A DNA stretch of 37,418 nucleotides from Terriglobia bacterium. Its GTDB lineage: Bacteria; Acidobacteriota; Terriglobia; Terriglobales; Acidobacteriaceae. The notes under the pieces were generated by a model, which had not been told where the DNA came from, ran no database searches, and saw only the letters and a list, made by a program, of their open reading frames with translations. The stretch lies in the NCBI GenBank assembly GCA_021325035.1, contig JAJPHW010000018.1, positions 1 to 37,418 on the forward strand. Reading direction: 5' to 3'. A program made the position numbers and the translations under genes. Below are positions 19,272 through 27,287 of the stretch, one piece after another; the first letter of the stretch is position 1; every line of letters begins with the position of its first letter.

Positions 19272-19577
19272 ATGAGCGGATTTAACCTGCAAGACCTGAT
19301 GTCGCAGGCAAAAAAGCAATATGAAGTCCTGCAAAAGAAAATGCAGGAAACAGTGGTCGAAGGGTCGTCGGGCGGCGGAACCGTTACCGTCAAAATGGAT
19401 GGCCGCAAACAAGTGTTGGGGATCAAGATTGATCCTGAGGCCGTCAAATCGGGAGACATTGAAATGCTTCAAGATCTCATTACCGCGGCGATTAACGGTG
19501 CCGGGCAAAAAGTGGATGAAACGATGAAATCCACCATGGGTGGAATGCTCGGCGGCATGGAGATTCCGGGGCTTTAA
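19272..19577 (+). CDS. ybaB: Nucleoid-associated protein YbaB/EbfC
   Basis: A 101-residue DNA-binding protein. It has [15 protein letters not shown], then a coiled helix ([16 protein letters not shown]), a Gly-rich turn and the strands [10 protein letters not shown] and VLGIKIDPE, as in the YbaB tweezer dimer. The Met/Gly-rich C-terminus ([12 protein letters not shown]) is typical. It lies between dnaX and recR, the usual bacterial arrangement, with ATG 19272 nine bases after dnaX ends. It binds and organises DNA; the precise role in recombination is unsettled. Confidence 0.96.
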   Translation: MSGFNLQDLMSQAKKQYEVLQKKMQETVVEGSSGGGTVTVKMDGRKQVLGIKIDPEAVKSGDIEMLQDLITAAINGAGQKVDETMKSTMGGMLGGMEIPGL

Positions 19578-19612
19578 ACACCACGCACTCAACCTCTCAG
19601 GGCCTATATTTC

Positions 19613-20212
19613 ATGTCCAAATTTGCAGAGCCGATGACTCGGCTGATTGACGAGCTGAAAAAACTTCCGGGTATTGGCAGTAAGACCGCGCAGCGGCTGG
19701 CGTTTCACATCTTGCGATCGGATGATGATGACGCCGAAGCTTTGGCCGCGGCGGTCCGCGATGTTAAGGCTAGTCTGCGTCTCTGTTCTGTGTGCAACAA
19801 CATTACAGACGTGGATCCCTGTGTCTATTGCAGCAGTGCAACTCGTAATCAGCGGCTGGTTTGCGTGGTGGAAGAACCGACGAATATTGCATCCATCGAG
19901 AAAACCAAACATTTCAATGGCGTTTACCATGTTTTGCATGGCTCGATTTCGCCGCTTCATGGCATTGGACCGGAGCAGCTACGAATCGGCAATCTGATAA
20001 AACGGGTGGAACACGGACAGGTCGATGAAGTCATCCTGGCCACAAACCCGACAGTCGAAGGTGAAGCGACGGCGACTTACCTTTCCGGCCAGTTGCGAAG
20101 AAATGGCATGAAAGTTACGCGGATTGCCATGGGGATCCCCGTAGGCAGCGATATCGAATATACGGATGAAATCACCATGCTAAAAGCAATGGAAGGCCGC
20201 AGAGAGTTGTAA
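19613..20212 (+). CDS. recR: Recombination mediator RecR
   Basis: A 199-residue recombination-repair protein that, with RecO or RecF, loads RecA onto SSB-coated single-stranded DNA. Order of domains: helix-hairpin-helix ([17 protein letters not shown]), C4 zinc finger (CSVCNN...DPCVYC), and Toprim ([16 protein letters not shown], then [20 protein letters not shown]) with the C-terminal [14 protein letters not shown]. It is 35 bp after ybaB in the same operon. The stop is 4 bp from the convergent gene that follows. Confidence 0.97.
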   Translation: MSKFAEPMTRLIDELKKLPGIGSKTAQRLAFHILRSDDDDAEALAAAVRDVKASLRLCSVCNNITDVDPCVYCSSATRNQRLVCVVEEPTNIASIEKTKHFNGVYHVLHGSISPLHGIGPEQLRIGNLIKRVEHGQVDEVILATNPTVEGEATATYLSGQLRRNGMKVTRIAMGIPVGSDIEYTDEITMLKAMEGRREL

Positions 20213-20215
20213 TAC

Positions 20216-20773
20216 CTAATCCGCAAACACAGTTTCTTCTTCCAGAAACAAGTTTTTTTCTGACTCAGGCGGAAGAATTCCCTCGGGCATTGCTCCCCGG
20301 TTGTACTCCGCCATACGGTTTTTCCATTTCAGAAATTCTGTAATAGATTGTGGTTCGATACGCACTTCCACTCGCCGCAAGCTGGCCAATAGCAAATTCA
20401 TCTCATAACTGAACCCTTTCGGCGAGCGGAGATTTTTCGCCGATGGCTGGACCATCGTGATCTTACGGGCGCGATACTCCAGCAATCCCCAGCCAACAGG
20501 CAGTTCTGCCGTATCGAGTAACCCCGCTGGCGCGAGATAGAAACGCTCGCATCCCATCGCAAGCTTTGTGTTTTGGCGGAATGGCTTCTCACGGTCGGCA
20601 AGAAAATCACCCCGCGAGATTTTGCATTCGACTACGACGGAATGGGAGGCCCGCTTCCACCCGATGGCGTCAGGTGCTTCTCCACTGGCACATACCTGTT
20701 CGGACAATACGACCCCGCAACGGTAGCGGCGCAACCATTGGACCGCCAATTCAACAAGCTGGACATGCGTCAT
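20216..20773 (-). CDS. MmcB-like PD-(D/E)XK nuclease-fold protein
   Basis: A 185-residue protein. APDAIGW (Asp35) followed by VVECKISRGDFLAD (Glu49, Lys51) fits the PD-(D/E)XK core as seen in MmcB-type DNA repair proteins, in which the EVK-S-RxDFxxDxK segment is characteristic. CERFYLAPAGLL and PVGWGLLEY continue the fold. The C-terminal 60 residues are charged helices. MmcB was linked to mutagenic translesion repair in Caulobacter; here it is only adjacent to recR, convergently, so the role is inferred. Nuclease activity is plausible since the acidic and Lys positions look intact. Confidence 0.7.
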   Translation of the reverse strand: MTHVQLVELAVQWLRRYRCGVVLSEQVCASGEAPDAIGWKRASHSVVVECKISRGDFLADREKPFRQNTKLAMGCERFYLAPAGLLDTAELPVGWGLLEYRARKITMVQPSAKNLRSPKGFSYEMNLLLASLRRVEVRIEPQSITEFLKWKNRMAEYNRGAMPEGILPPESEKNLFLEEETVFAD

Positions 20774-20830
20774 AGATATGTCAGTGATAATGCGGAAAGA
20801 TGAAAAAAGAAAGTGGCGAAATCGTTTCGT

Positions 20831-22348
20831 CTAGGCAGCTCTTAAAATCGGGGCTTTGCGTGGCTTCGGCACCCGCATCGGCTTCACCAGGATGGCGCGC
20901 CGATAGATCGTCTCCAGTAAATACCTCGCTGCTGCCACGCTCTGCGCAGTACTGTCTCTGGGCATGTAGCCCTCAGCTTCAATGACGAAGACCTCACGCT
21001 CTTGAAGAACACGCAATCTCCGAATACGCCCATCATGCTCGACATCAAAGGCTGAAGCGAGCCGCAAAATGCCACCCAGCCGCATCGCTTCCCGGCGTTG
21101 CATAGCCGTAAGTCCAGTCAAATACTTTTGTTCGCCGCGTGGCAACACCACTCTCTGATGGCGGACCACGGCGGCAACGAATTGCATATCGGCCGCACTC
21201 CAGCCCAATGGCGGATTGAGTTTTCGAATGAGGCGTGTTGGTTTATGCAGCTTTACCTTCTCTTTTCCAACATGTTTTCTGCGGCCGACATTGTGCAAAA
21301 TGCCGGCTACTTCGAGAATCTCGCGCAGTGTGTGGGCATTTTTCTCCTCCACACTTTTATCTTTGCGCCCATCGGGCAATTGATCGAAAAGCTGGAGGGC
21401 AAGCCGGGCCACATTCGTGGAATGTCTCACATCCGGATCAACAAACGAAGCCCATAACTTCATGCGCCTCAGGGCTGCAGCTTCCGCCTGCGGGCCAGAA
21501 GGCAATGCAACGCGCCAAAGATGCCAGAGTGATTTAGGACCGAGCATTTTAGCCCGGTACTTTTCTATGCGCTTTCTGCGTTCCTCCATGATTTTTGCAT
21601 GCCAGCGAGTTCGTGATTCCGCGTCATGGAAAGCGCCAGTTTGTAGCGCAGTGGCCCAAAATACATCCAGGTCATGGATTTCACCCAAAACATCCTGCAT
21701 ATCCTTGAGGTCGTCCTTCCATGCTGCATGCTGCTCAGGAAGGAAGTTTTCCACGATGTAGCGAAAACGCTTAATGCCAATACGCAGGTTATGCAGGGCC
21801 AGTTTTGACCCATTGCGCAGAGCGCGCCGGTGCAGTTCGTAGGCTTCCGTCCAACGTTCGAGCGCAAGATGCTTGAAGACCAAATTTCCCGGGCGTAATT
21901 TCTGTGCATGCCGCGGCAGTATCGTTCCCCAGCGTTTCCATTGCTTGCGGTCAAAGTCACGCAGAGCCGTCGCCGCGTGAACTTTCAGTTCGTGCTGGCG
22001 GTTCGTAAGGTAATGCAGCATCTTTACGCTTGCTGGGTCGCTCATCTCACCCAGTTGAGCTACCCACTCTTCCATGACCTGCACATCACGCAGTTCGCCC
22101 AGACTCTGGAAGACAGCTTTCCCTGCACGCTTCATCGCCTTCCACTCTGGCCTCGGGTCAAGCGACTTCAATCCATCTGCCAGCGAACGGCATCGGCGAA
22201 GTGCCACACGAAGGTCATGCACAGGATCCGTCGCGAAGTCCACGCTTGCGCGGTCACATTCTTCGAGTACGCGGTCCATCCAAAGCGCAAGGCCAGTCTT
22301 CCTTCTTACTGGTCGGGCCTGGGACGCAACAATTGAAGTAGCAGACAT
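20831..22348 (-). CDS. CHAD domain fused to Ppx/GppA-type HD domain
   Basis: A 505-residue two-domain protein. Residues about 20-285 form a CHAD domain, a helical polyphosphate-binding module: VHDLRVALRRCRSL (43-56) is its first basic motif and ALHNLRIGIKRFRYIVE (184-200) its second, with many Arg, Lys and His. Residues about 300-480 resemble the HD-fold C-terminal domain of exopolyphosphatase/GppA: His309, GILHNVG (349-355), LHKPTRLIRKLN, VVRHQR (395-400) and LGGILRLASAFD. Asn353 stands where HD enzymes carry the metal Asp. It is likely cytosolic and polyphosphate- or nucleotide-linked. No ppk is in view; catalytic activity of the HD part is doubtful. Confidence 0.85.
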   Translation of the reverse strand: MSATSIVASQARPVRRKTGLALWMDRVLEECDRASVDFATDPVHDLRVALRRCRSLADGLKSLDPRPEWKAMKRAGKAVFQSLGELRDVQVMEEWVAQLGEMSDPASVKMLHYLTNRQHELKVHAATALRDFDRKQWKRWGTILPRHAQKLRPGNLVFKHLALERWTEAYELHRRALRNGSKLALHNLRIGIKRFRYIVENFLPEQHAAWKDDLKDMQDVLGEIHDLDVFWATALQTGAFHDAESRTRWHAKIMEERRKRIEKYRAKMLGPKSLWHLWRVALPSGPQAEAAALRRMKLWASFVDPDVRHSTNVARLALQLFDQLPDGRKDKSVEEKNAHTLREILEVAGILHNVGRRKHVGKEKVKLHKPTRLIRKLNPPLGWSAADMQFVAAVVRHQRVVLPRGEQKYLTGLTAMQRREAMRLGGILRLASAFDVEHDGRIRRLRVLQEREVFVIEAEGYMPRDSTAQSVAAARYLLETIYRRAILVKPMRVPKPRKAPILRAA

Positions 22349-22535
22349 TTAGGCGTTTTTATCAAGGAAACAGATGAGGTTTTATTGTCACTCGAAAACC
22401 GGGTTTATTCCAGCGGGTGGAGCAAAAAAACGGTGAATAACTCACAATTGGGCGAACCGCACCGACCAGGCATGGCCTCCGGCCATAGGCACCGTTACCT
22501 CGGTAATATGGGCTGACTTACTTCCGTAGGTTACC
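22349..22535 (+). other. Leader of the PilZ gene: possible structured RNA
   Basis: A 187-bp gap between divergent genes. On the + strand it carries GGGCGAACC (22450-22458), a perfect hairpin ATGGCC-TCC-GGCCAT (22472-22486) and a small TTAC/GTAA hairpin (near 22495-22506), then a GTAGG site before TTG 22536. Parts recall the c-di-GMP-I riboswitch (GGGCAAACC, GCCTCCGGCC), but the diagnostic GACGCAAAGCC core is absent. It is recorded as a candidate structured leader only. Confidence 0.25.
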
Positions 22536-25232
22536 TTGTCCACAGGCAAAAGAAATTTTTGGAGTTTGCTTATTCTCACCGCCGACACAATTCGCGGTAG
22601 TCGTAACGCCTCCGCGCGTGCCTTCATTCACAGTCTGAATATTCTTGTGAAATACGTGCGCTTGTATGGTTTCGAACATCGGCGCACCGAAGGGCAATTC
22701 GCAACCACCTGGAAGGAATTGCAGAACGGCCTGCCCCGCGGCACCGACGGCAGTTTCCTGCTGGGTGTTTCAGGGCACACATTATTGCTCGACGGCGTCC
22801 CCCTTGAAACGGGGCAAGCCGAGCGCAGTTTCGCGCAGCTATTGACCACCGCGGGTCTGGCTAGCATTCATTTTACGAATCAAGTTACGGAAGAAGATTT
22901 TGCCCGCCTCGTGCGCGCTTTTGCGACGAGTGGCTCCAAGGCGCAGGACATCGTCAAGCAGATCAAAGAAATCTTTGGCGAGAACCAGAAATCTTCCATT
23001 CGCATCAATGAAGTGAAATTCGTCGCTGCGGACCCGGCCACGGGAGAAGTCTCCATGGCGGCGCAACTTGCAGCGCAGTCACTTGGTCCGGAATTCAAGC
23101 ACTGGCTAAACGATCCAAACAAATTGCTGCAATTAATTGCTGCCGCAGAGGGCGCAAAGAGCGGTGGAAACGGCGGCTCAGGAAGCGGCACCGGACAAGG
23201 CAATTCCGAAGGATCACCGGCTACACCTGCCCAAATCGCACCCTTAGAAGAGCAGGAAGTCATTCAAGCCATACGTCTGCTCACGAAATTCGGGGAGGCC
23301 AGCCATGATCCCTCCGGCAAGACGGAAGCATTGCAAGCCGAACTCGGCAAAGTGGATGCCAATACAAAAGTTAACCTCCAGCAATTGCTAACGGGGCTGA
23401 CTTCAGGCATTCCTGACCAAAAATCGGACACGCCGCTTCTCATGAAAGCCGCGGAGCACATGGCTATTCGTTTTGCTCTCGAGCGCTATCAAAAGGGCGA
23501 CGTGAAAGTAAACACCGTCCACGAGATGCTCGAAGAGATGAGCGAGCGCATGGAATCCCTGCGCAAAATCCTGCGGGTGCAGGAAGAAAAAATGAACAAG
23601 GCGGGGATTCTCGTGGAATCCCATACCGACATTCTCGATCGCATGTTCTGGGCGGAAGTTCCGGAGGAAGAGAAAAAGCGTGTTCTTCTCTCGGACGAGG
23701 CCCATTGCGTTCCGCCACGCAACTTACGTCAATTTGTAGAGTTACTGCTCGAACGAGACGAGCAAGATACCGCGGTTTCCATTTTGCGCAATTATGCGGG
23801 TTGCCTCGGCGTCAAGGAATTTGAGCCACGCCGCAAAGTTGCGACGGGACTGAGCCAATTAGCTGATCTCTTTGCTGGCTTGGGCTCTGATCTACTCAGC
23901 ATTGCCATCGCTCGCCTTGGCGAGGCCCTGGGCAATGAACGCGATCCGGAAATGCAGGCGCTTTTGAGCGCGTCCTTCGTGCGGCTCAGTATGGAAGCTG
24001 GCAATCGCCGCGAATATAGCGCTCTGAACCAAGTCTGCGACTCCATGGAGCACCTGACCCGTCAGCGTGCCGCTCTCGCCAATGAAATGCGGCCGCGCAT
24101 CGGCATTGAAAATCGTTTGCCGGAGTTTATTGAAGAGGCCCTCAAGGTATCGCATCCTCCCGCAGACCTCATCAAAGTCTTACGGCGAACGTCTGAAGCT
24201 TCCGCCGAACACCTGGCCGAGCGATTCTTCCGCTGCATGCGGCGCGAAGAATGCGACCAGATGGTCGAACTGGCCAAAGAACTGGGCAAGGAAGGCCTCG
24301 AGCACCTGCGGGAGATGCTGCAAGCCGGGCAACCGCGGCAGGCGGCTTCCGTCATAGGCCTCATGAGTCGGCTCGACGTTTCTTCGCTTCTCGAACTTTT
24401 GCCTGTACGTCTGCGCGACTGGAACCGCTTTTACCATGATGTTGCAGTTCGACAAATTGCCTACGGCGCGGCGCATGATCGCGGCCGTTCGCTGCTCGAA
24501 CTCGTAGAATTCCTCGATCCTCTGGTTCTTCCTCAAGCTCTCGATGAAATTGGCATGAGCGGCGACCGTACTGTTGTTCCGCCACTCATAGTGATGGCCG
24601 AAGCAGGAGAAGCCAATGGACGGCCTCCGCTTTTGCAATTAAAAGCAATTGAGTCCCTGGGGCGTCTGCGAGATCCCGATTCCGTACCCGTGTTGCGCAA
24701 TCTGCTGGAAGCCAAAAAGATGTGGAAGTGGATCCATCATCGCGAACTGCGCATTGCCGCAGCACAAGCCTTAACCAAGATTGATCCGCGATTTGCGCCG
24801 CAAGTGATGGCCGAAAGTGGCCTCGAACCGGGCGATCTAGCCATTGCGCCACTCGATTCTGCTCCAGCGTGTCCCTGGGTGCGGCAACGCCGTTATGAAC
24901 GTATCGCCTTGCGCAAAACCATTGGCGCGACCCTGATCAGTTCCTGGGGAAAATCAGCGCTGGCTGTACGCGAATTAAGCCTCGGCGGCGGTATGGGCAC
25001 GAAAGACGACAATCTGCGTCTCGGCTCCGAAGCAGAAATTGACATATCCGCCGGCGTTCGCCATATCAAAGCTCAAGTGCTTTTGCGGCGCACACGCGTC
25101 AACGAAATTGGATTTGAAATCGTGAACATTGATCTGGAAAGCCGCTACCGCCTACGCCGCGTTCTGATGGAAACCGTAGAACAGGTGGCAGGATCAAAGA
25201 GCTCCGATTGGCGCGGCGAACGAAAACCTTAA
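22536..25232 (+). CDS. Large HEAT-repeat protein with C-terminal PilZ domain
   Basis: An 898-residue cytosolic protein. The N-terminal 200 residues are helical (IHSLNILVKYVRLYGFEHRR and a strand block, LLGVSGHTLLLDGVPLE). Residues 207-232 form a Gly/Ser-rich linker. A long helical region follows with a probable coiled coil (MLEEMSERMESLRKILRVQ) and HEAT-like repeats up to about 770 (ESLGRLRDPDSVPVLRNLLE). The PilZ domain (about 782-880) has RxxxR (Arg785-Arg789) and ELSLGGG in place of D/NxSxxG, so c-di-GMP binding is plausible but not certain. A TAG at 22527 bounds the frame; TTG 22536 is the best start, as the frame has no ATG before the conserved region. It is followed by a bidirectional terminator. 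The role is unknown; surface or signalling scaffolding is inferred. Confidence 0.85.
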   Translation: MSTGKRNFWSLLILTADTIRGSRNASARAFIHSLNILVKYVRLYGFEHRRTEGQFATTWKELQNGLPRGTDGSFLLGVSGHTLLLDGVPLETGQAERSFAQLLTTAGLASIHFTNQVTEEDFARLVRAFATSGSKAQDIVKQIKEIFGENQKSSIRINEVKFVAADPATGEVSMAAQLAAQSLGPEFKHWLNDPNKLLQLIAAAEGAKSGGNGGSGSGTGQGNSEGSPATPAQIAPLEEQEVIQAIRLLTKFGEASHDPSGKTEALQAELGKVDANTKVNLQQLLTGLTSGIPDQKSDTPLLMKAAEHMAIRFALERYQKGDVKVNTVHEMLEEMSERMESLRKILRVQEEKMNKAGILVESHTDILDRMFWAEVPEEEKKRVLLSDEAHCVPPRNLRQFVELLLERDEQDTAVSILRNYAGCLGVKEFEPRRKVATGLSQLADLFAGLGSDLLSIAIARLGEALGNERDPEMQALLSASFVRLSMEAGNRREYSALNQVCDSMEHLTRQRAALANEMRPRIGIENRLPEFIEEALKVSHPPADLIKVLRRTSEASAEHLAERFFRCMRREECDQMVELAKELGKEGLEHLREMLQAGQPRQAASVIGLMSRLDVSSLLELLPVRLRDWNRFYHDVAVRQIAYGAAHDRGRSLLELVEFLDPLVLPQALDEIGMSGDRTVVPPLIVMAEAGEANGRPPLLQLKAIESLGRLRDPDSVPVLRNLLEAKKMWKWIHHRELRIAAAQALTKIDPRFAPQVMAESGLEPGDLAIAPLDSAPACPWVRQRRYERIALRKTIGATLISSWGKSALAVRELSLGGGMGTKDDNLRLGSEAEIDISAGVRHIKAQVLLRRTRVNEIGFEIVNIDLESRYRLRRVLMETVEQVAGSKSSDWRGERKP

Positions 25233-25258
25233 ACACTCCGTGAGTCAGCAGTAAAAAA

Positions 25259-25283
25259 GGCCTCCGCATCGCGGAGGCCTTTT
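25259..25283. terminator. Bidirectional rho-independent terminator
   Basis: Perfect 9-bp stem ggcctccgc (25259-25267) / gcggaggcc (25271-25279), loop atc, with tttt to the right and aaaaaa to the left. It serves both the PilZ gene (+) and the atpE end of the atp block (-). Confidence 0.88.
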
Positions 25284-25322
25284 AGTTTTATCGTCATCGC
25301 GGGCCATGCCCGCTTCAAAAAA

Positions 25323-25634
25323 CTACTTCACTTTGACGAAGATAATCACGAACGTGTACAACGCGAGAGATTCAATCAGGGCCAGACCAAGAATCAGGGC
25401 TAACTGAATGCCGGCGCGGGCTCCGGGGTTACGGGCAAGGGCTTCGGCTGCGCCCGCGGTGGCTTTGCCTTGTCCCAGTGCGCAAAGGCCTGAAGCGATG
25501 GCCATGGAAAATCCAGCTGCGATTGGAACGACGTCAAATCCGCCTGTGGTTCCGCCCTGTGCCAAAAGCGGCGTGGCGAACGACATAACCGATAGTGCCA
25601 TAAACAAATACTTCAAAGTGCTCAAAGTACGCAT
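25323..25634 (-). CDS. atpE: ATP synthase F0 subunit c
   Basis: A 103-residue ring subunit of F0. ATG 25634 (AGGAG site upstream) is chosen over a longer frame. The first 26 residues (MRTLSTLKYLFMALSVMSFA, then TPLLAQ) look like a cleavable signal peptide, unusual for subunit c, which is normally about 70-90 residues. The mature hairpin has GQGKATAGAAEALARNP with the polar loop Arg68-Asn69-Pro70, and the ion-binding Glu88 in LIESLALY. Gln55, Glu88 and Ser89 match three ligands of Na+-binding rings, but the usual Thr after Ser is Leu. It is the last gene of the block; no b, delta, alpha or other F1 genes follow. Confidence 0.95.
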   Translation of the reverse strand: MRTLSTLKYLFMALSVMSFATPLLAQGGTTGGFDVVPIAAGFSMAIASGLCALGQGKATAGAAEALARNPGARAGIQLALILGLALIESLALYTFVIIFVKVK

Positions 25635-25786
25635 GGTGTTTCTCCTCACTATGAATTGCCGCCAGTGGGTGGTTGACGTTGATCTTGGGAGAAAAACGCC
25701 CTCACGCTGTGCGGGATAGAAACTGTTTCCAGCTTCCAGATTCAGGCTCCGTTTCATTCCAGAAACCTGAAACTCGAAACTGAAAT

Positions 25787-26518
25787 CTAGTGTTCCTCTG
25801 CGACTGCCCCCGACAAATAAACCGTGGTGAGTAGCAGGAAAATATACGCCTGCAAGAACGAAACAAAAATATGTAATCCCAAAAAACCAACCGGCAGAAG
25901 CAATGGGATGAGCGAAAAGAATGCCAGCGTCACCATGTCGCCTGCAAACATATTGGCGTAAAGACGAATCGTCAGTGACATCACACGCGCCAGATGACTG
26001 ATGATTTCAATCGGAATCATTAAGGGTGCGAGCGCAGGCAACGGGCCCACAAAATGCTTGAAATACGCCAAACCGGAGTGTTTCAAACCGTGGTAATTGT
26101 AATAAATAAACGCGCAGATGGCGCAACCGAGCGGCACCGTGCTTACCGCGGTTGGCGACTCAAATCCTGGAATCAACCCAATCAGATTGCTGATAAGAAT
26201 GAAAAGACCAAGAGCCATCAGGAACGGCGTGAACCCCTCGCTGTGCGCGCCGATAATTTCGTGGCTCTGCCCCTCCACGAATCCCTGAGCGCCTTCAAAA
26301 ATATGCTGCAAAGCTCTGGGAGAATCCACCGAAAGCCGCGAGCGCACGATAGCAAATACCAGCACCAGAAACGCAACCACCAGAATCTGCATGGCAACAG
26401 AATTCGTAATCGGGGCCTGCGGATGATGGGGTTCGATATGCAAGCTGCGTAGCAAGGCAGTGACCGGGCCGGCGAGGAAGCTATTTAAGAATTGCGTAAT
26501 CCAGAGTTGTTCAGGCAT
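25787..26518 (-). CDS. atpB: ATP synthase F0 subunit a
   Basis: A 243-residue membrane stator subunit providing the two ion half-channels. The essential Arg is Arg185 in LTIRLYANMFAGD. Family motifs NLIGLIPGFESPT, PLMIPIEIISHLAR and the terminal helix FVSFLQAYIFLLLTTVYLSGA are present, with the Gln of FLQAY conserved. Several hydrophobic helices span it. The ATG is at 26518. It is followed by atpE 152 bp downstream and preceded by the atpI-like gene with a 53-bp gap. Confidence 0.96.
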   Translation of the reverse strand: MPEQLWITQFLNSFLAGPVTALLRSLHIEPHHPQAPITNSVAMQILVVAFLVLVFAIVRSRLSVDSPRALQHIFEGAQGFVEGQSHEIIGAHSEGFTPFLMALGLFILISNLIGLIPGFESPTAVSTVPLGCAICAFIYYNYHGLKHSGLAYFKHFVGPLPALAPLMIPIEIISHLARVMSLTIRLYANMFAGDMVTLAFFSLIPLLLPVGFLGLHIFVSFLQAYIFLLLTTVYLSGAVAEEH

Positions 26519-26571
26519 AGCTCAGTTATGTTTTTAAATTCCGTATAAGTGATTCAATCAAAGGGATTTGG

Positions 26572-27000
26572 TCAGCGTTCGCGCGTTGCCGAAAAAACCA
26601 ACTCATGCGCGGCCTCCCACAACACAGCGGCAACCGGGAGAAACAAGCCAGCTAACAGTCCATTCAAACTTCCCGGCCAACGTTTGATCATAACATAGGC
26701 GGCAAAGGCCATTAATAGATAACGAAGCAAGAAACGCAACACCACGCCGGCACTCGACTGCTTTCTCTGAGTTTGGGTTGCGCGGTCAGCCAGCGCCGTT
26801 ACGACCCGCTTCAGCCAGTGGAAATTAAGGTATGCGATTGAGCAGCCAGCCGCTAACCCAATGGCTACGCGCCAGCCAAATTTCCACCACGCCGCGCAGG
26901 CGAGCAATGGAACTACAATCAGCATGTTGCGGGAAATACGATGCAGGGCTTCGGAGTAAAACGCTTCTCCGTCTTGGAATACTGGCTCCCCGGCAGTCAC
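26572..27000 (-). CDS. ATP synthase subunit I-like protein (AtpI family)
   Basis: A 142-residue membrane protein with about four helices (NMLIVVPLLACAAWWKFG, VAIGLAAGCSIAYLNF, FLLRYLLMAFAAYVMI, LLAGLFLPVAAVLWEAA). It resembles the subunit I family (PF03899), proposed to assist c-ring assembly or Mg2+ supply. GTG 27000 overlaps the TGA of atpZ as GTGA, a classic coupled start. The open frame continues upstream, but that region is inside atpZ in another frame. Sequence conservation in this family is low, so the assignment rests on context and topology. Confidence 0.8.
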   Translation of the reverse strand: MTAGEPVFQDGEAFYSEALHRISRNMLIVVPLLACAAWWKFGWRVAIGLAAGCSIAYLNFHWLKRVVTALADRATQTQRKQSSAGVVLRFLLRYLLMAFAAYVMIKRWPGSLNGLLAGLFLPVAAVLWEAAHELVFSATRER

Positions 27001-27227
27001 TTGGAATCCGCCATTACGGTACGAATCAAATCCACAAACCCGGCCACGATGCCCAGAATCAACCCTACAAGGTAAAGCCACGTCGTATGTAGCCAGCGGT
27101 CAAGGCCAGCGCCCACCAGCCAACCAATCGCGGTTGCGGCAGGTAAAACAAACGCCAGTTGGCTATACTTGGCGATCTGCAATAAAAAGCCGCGTTTTGG
27201 GGAATCTTCTTCCGGAGTTTGCGCCAC
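26997..27227 (-). CDS. atpZ: AtpZ/AtpI-type F0F1 ATPase accessory protein
   Basis: A 76-residue protein with two helices. QIAKYSQLAFVLPAATAIGWLVGAGLDRWLHTTWLYLVGLILGIVAGF contains the conserved Gly-rich hairpin and GxxLDR/W turn of the AtpZ family (PF09527), seen at the head of atp operons and implicated in Mg2+/Ca2+ handling with AtpI. GTG 27227 has GAGG five bases upstream. It overlaps the next gene by 4 bp and follows the nuoN-like gene by 60 bp. Confidence 0.88.
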   Translation of the reverse strand: MAQTPEEDSPKRGFLLQIAKYSQLAFVLPAATAIGWLVGAGLDRWLHTTWLYLVGLILGIVAGFVDLIRTVMADSK

Positions 27228-27287
27228 AATCGCCTCACGCTCTTCCCTTCAGTATGGCCGAAAAGAGTTGCGTAAACCAGCGGCAGA

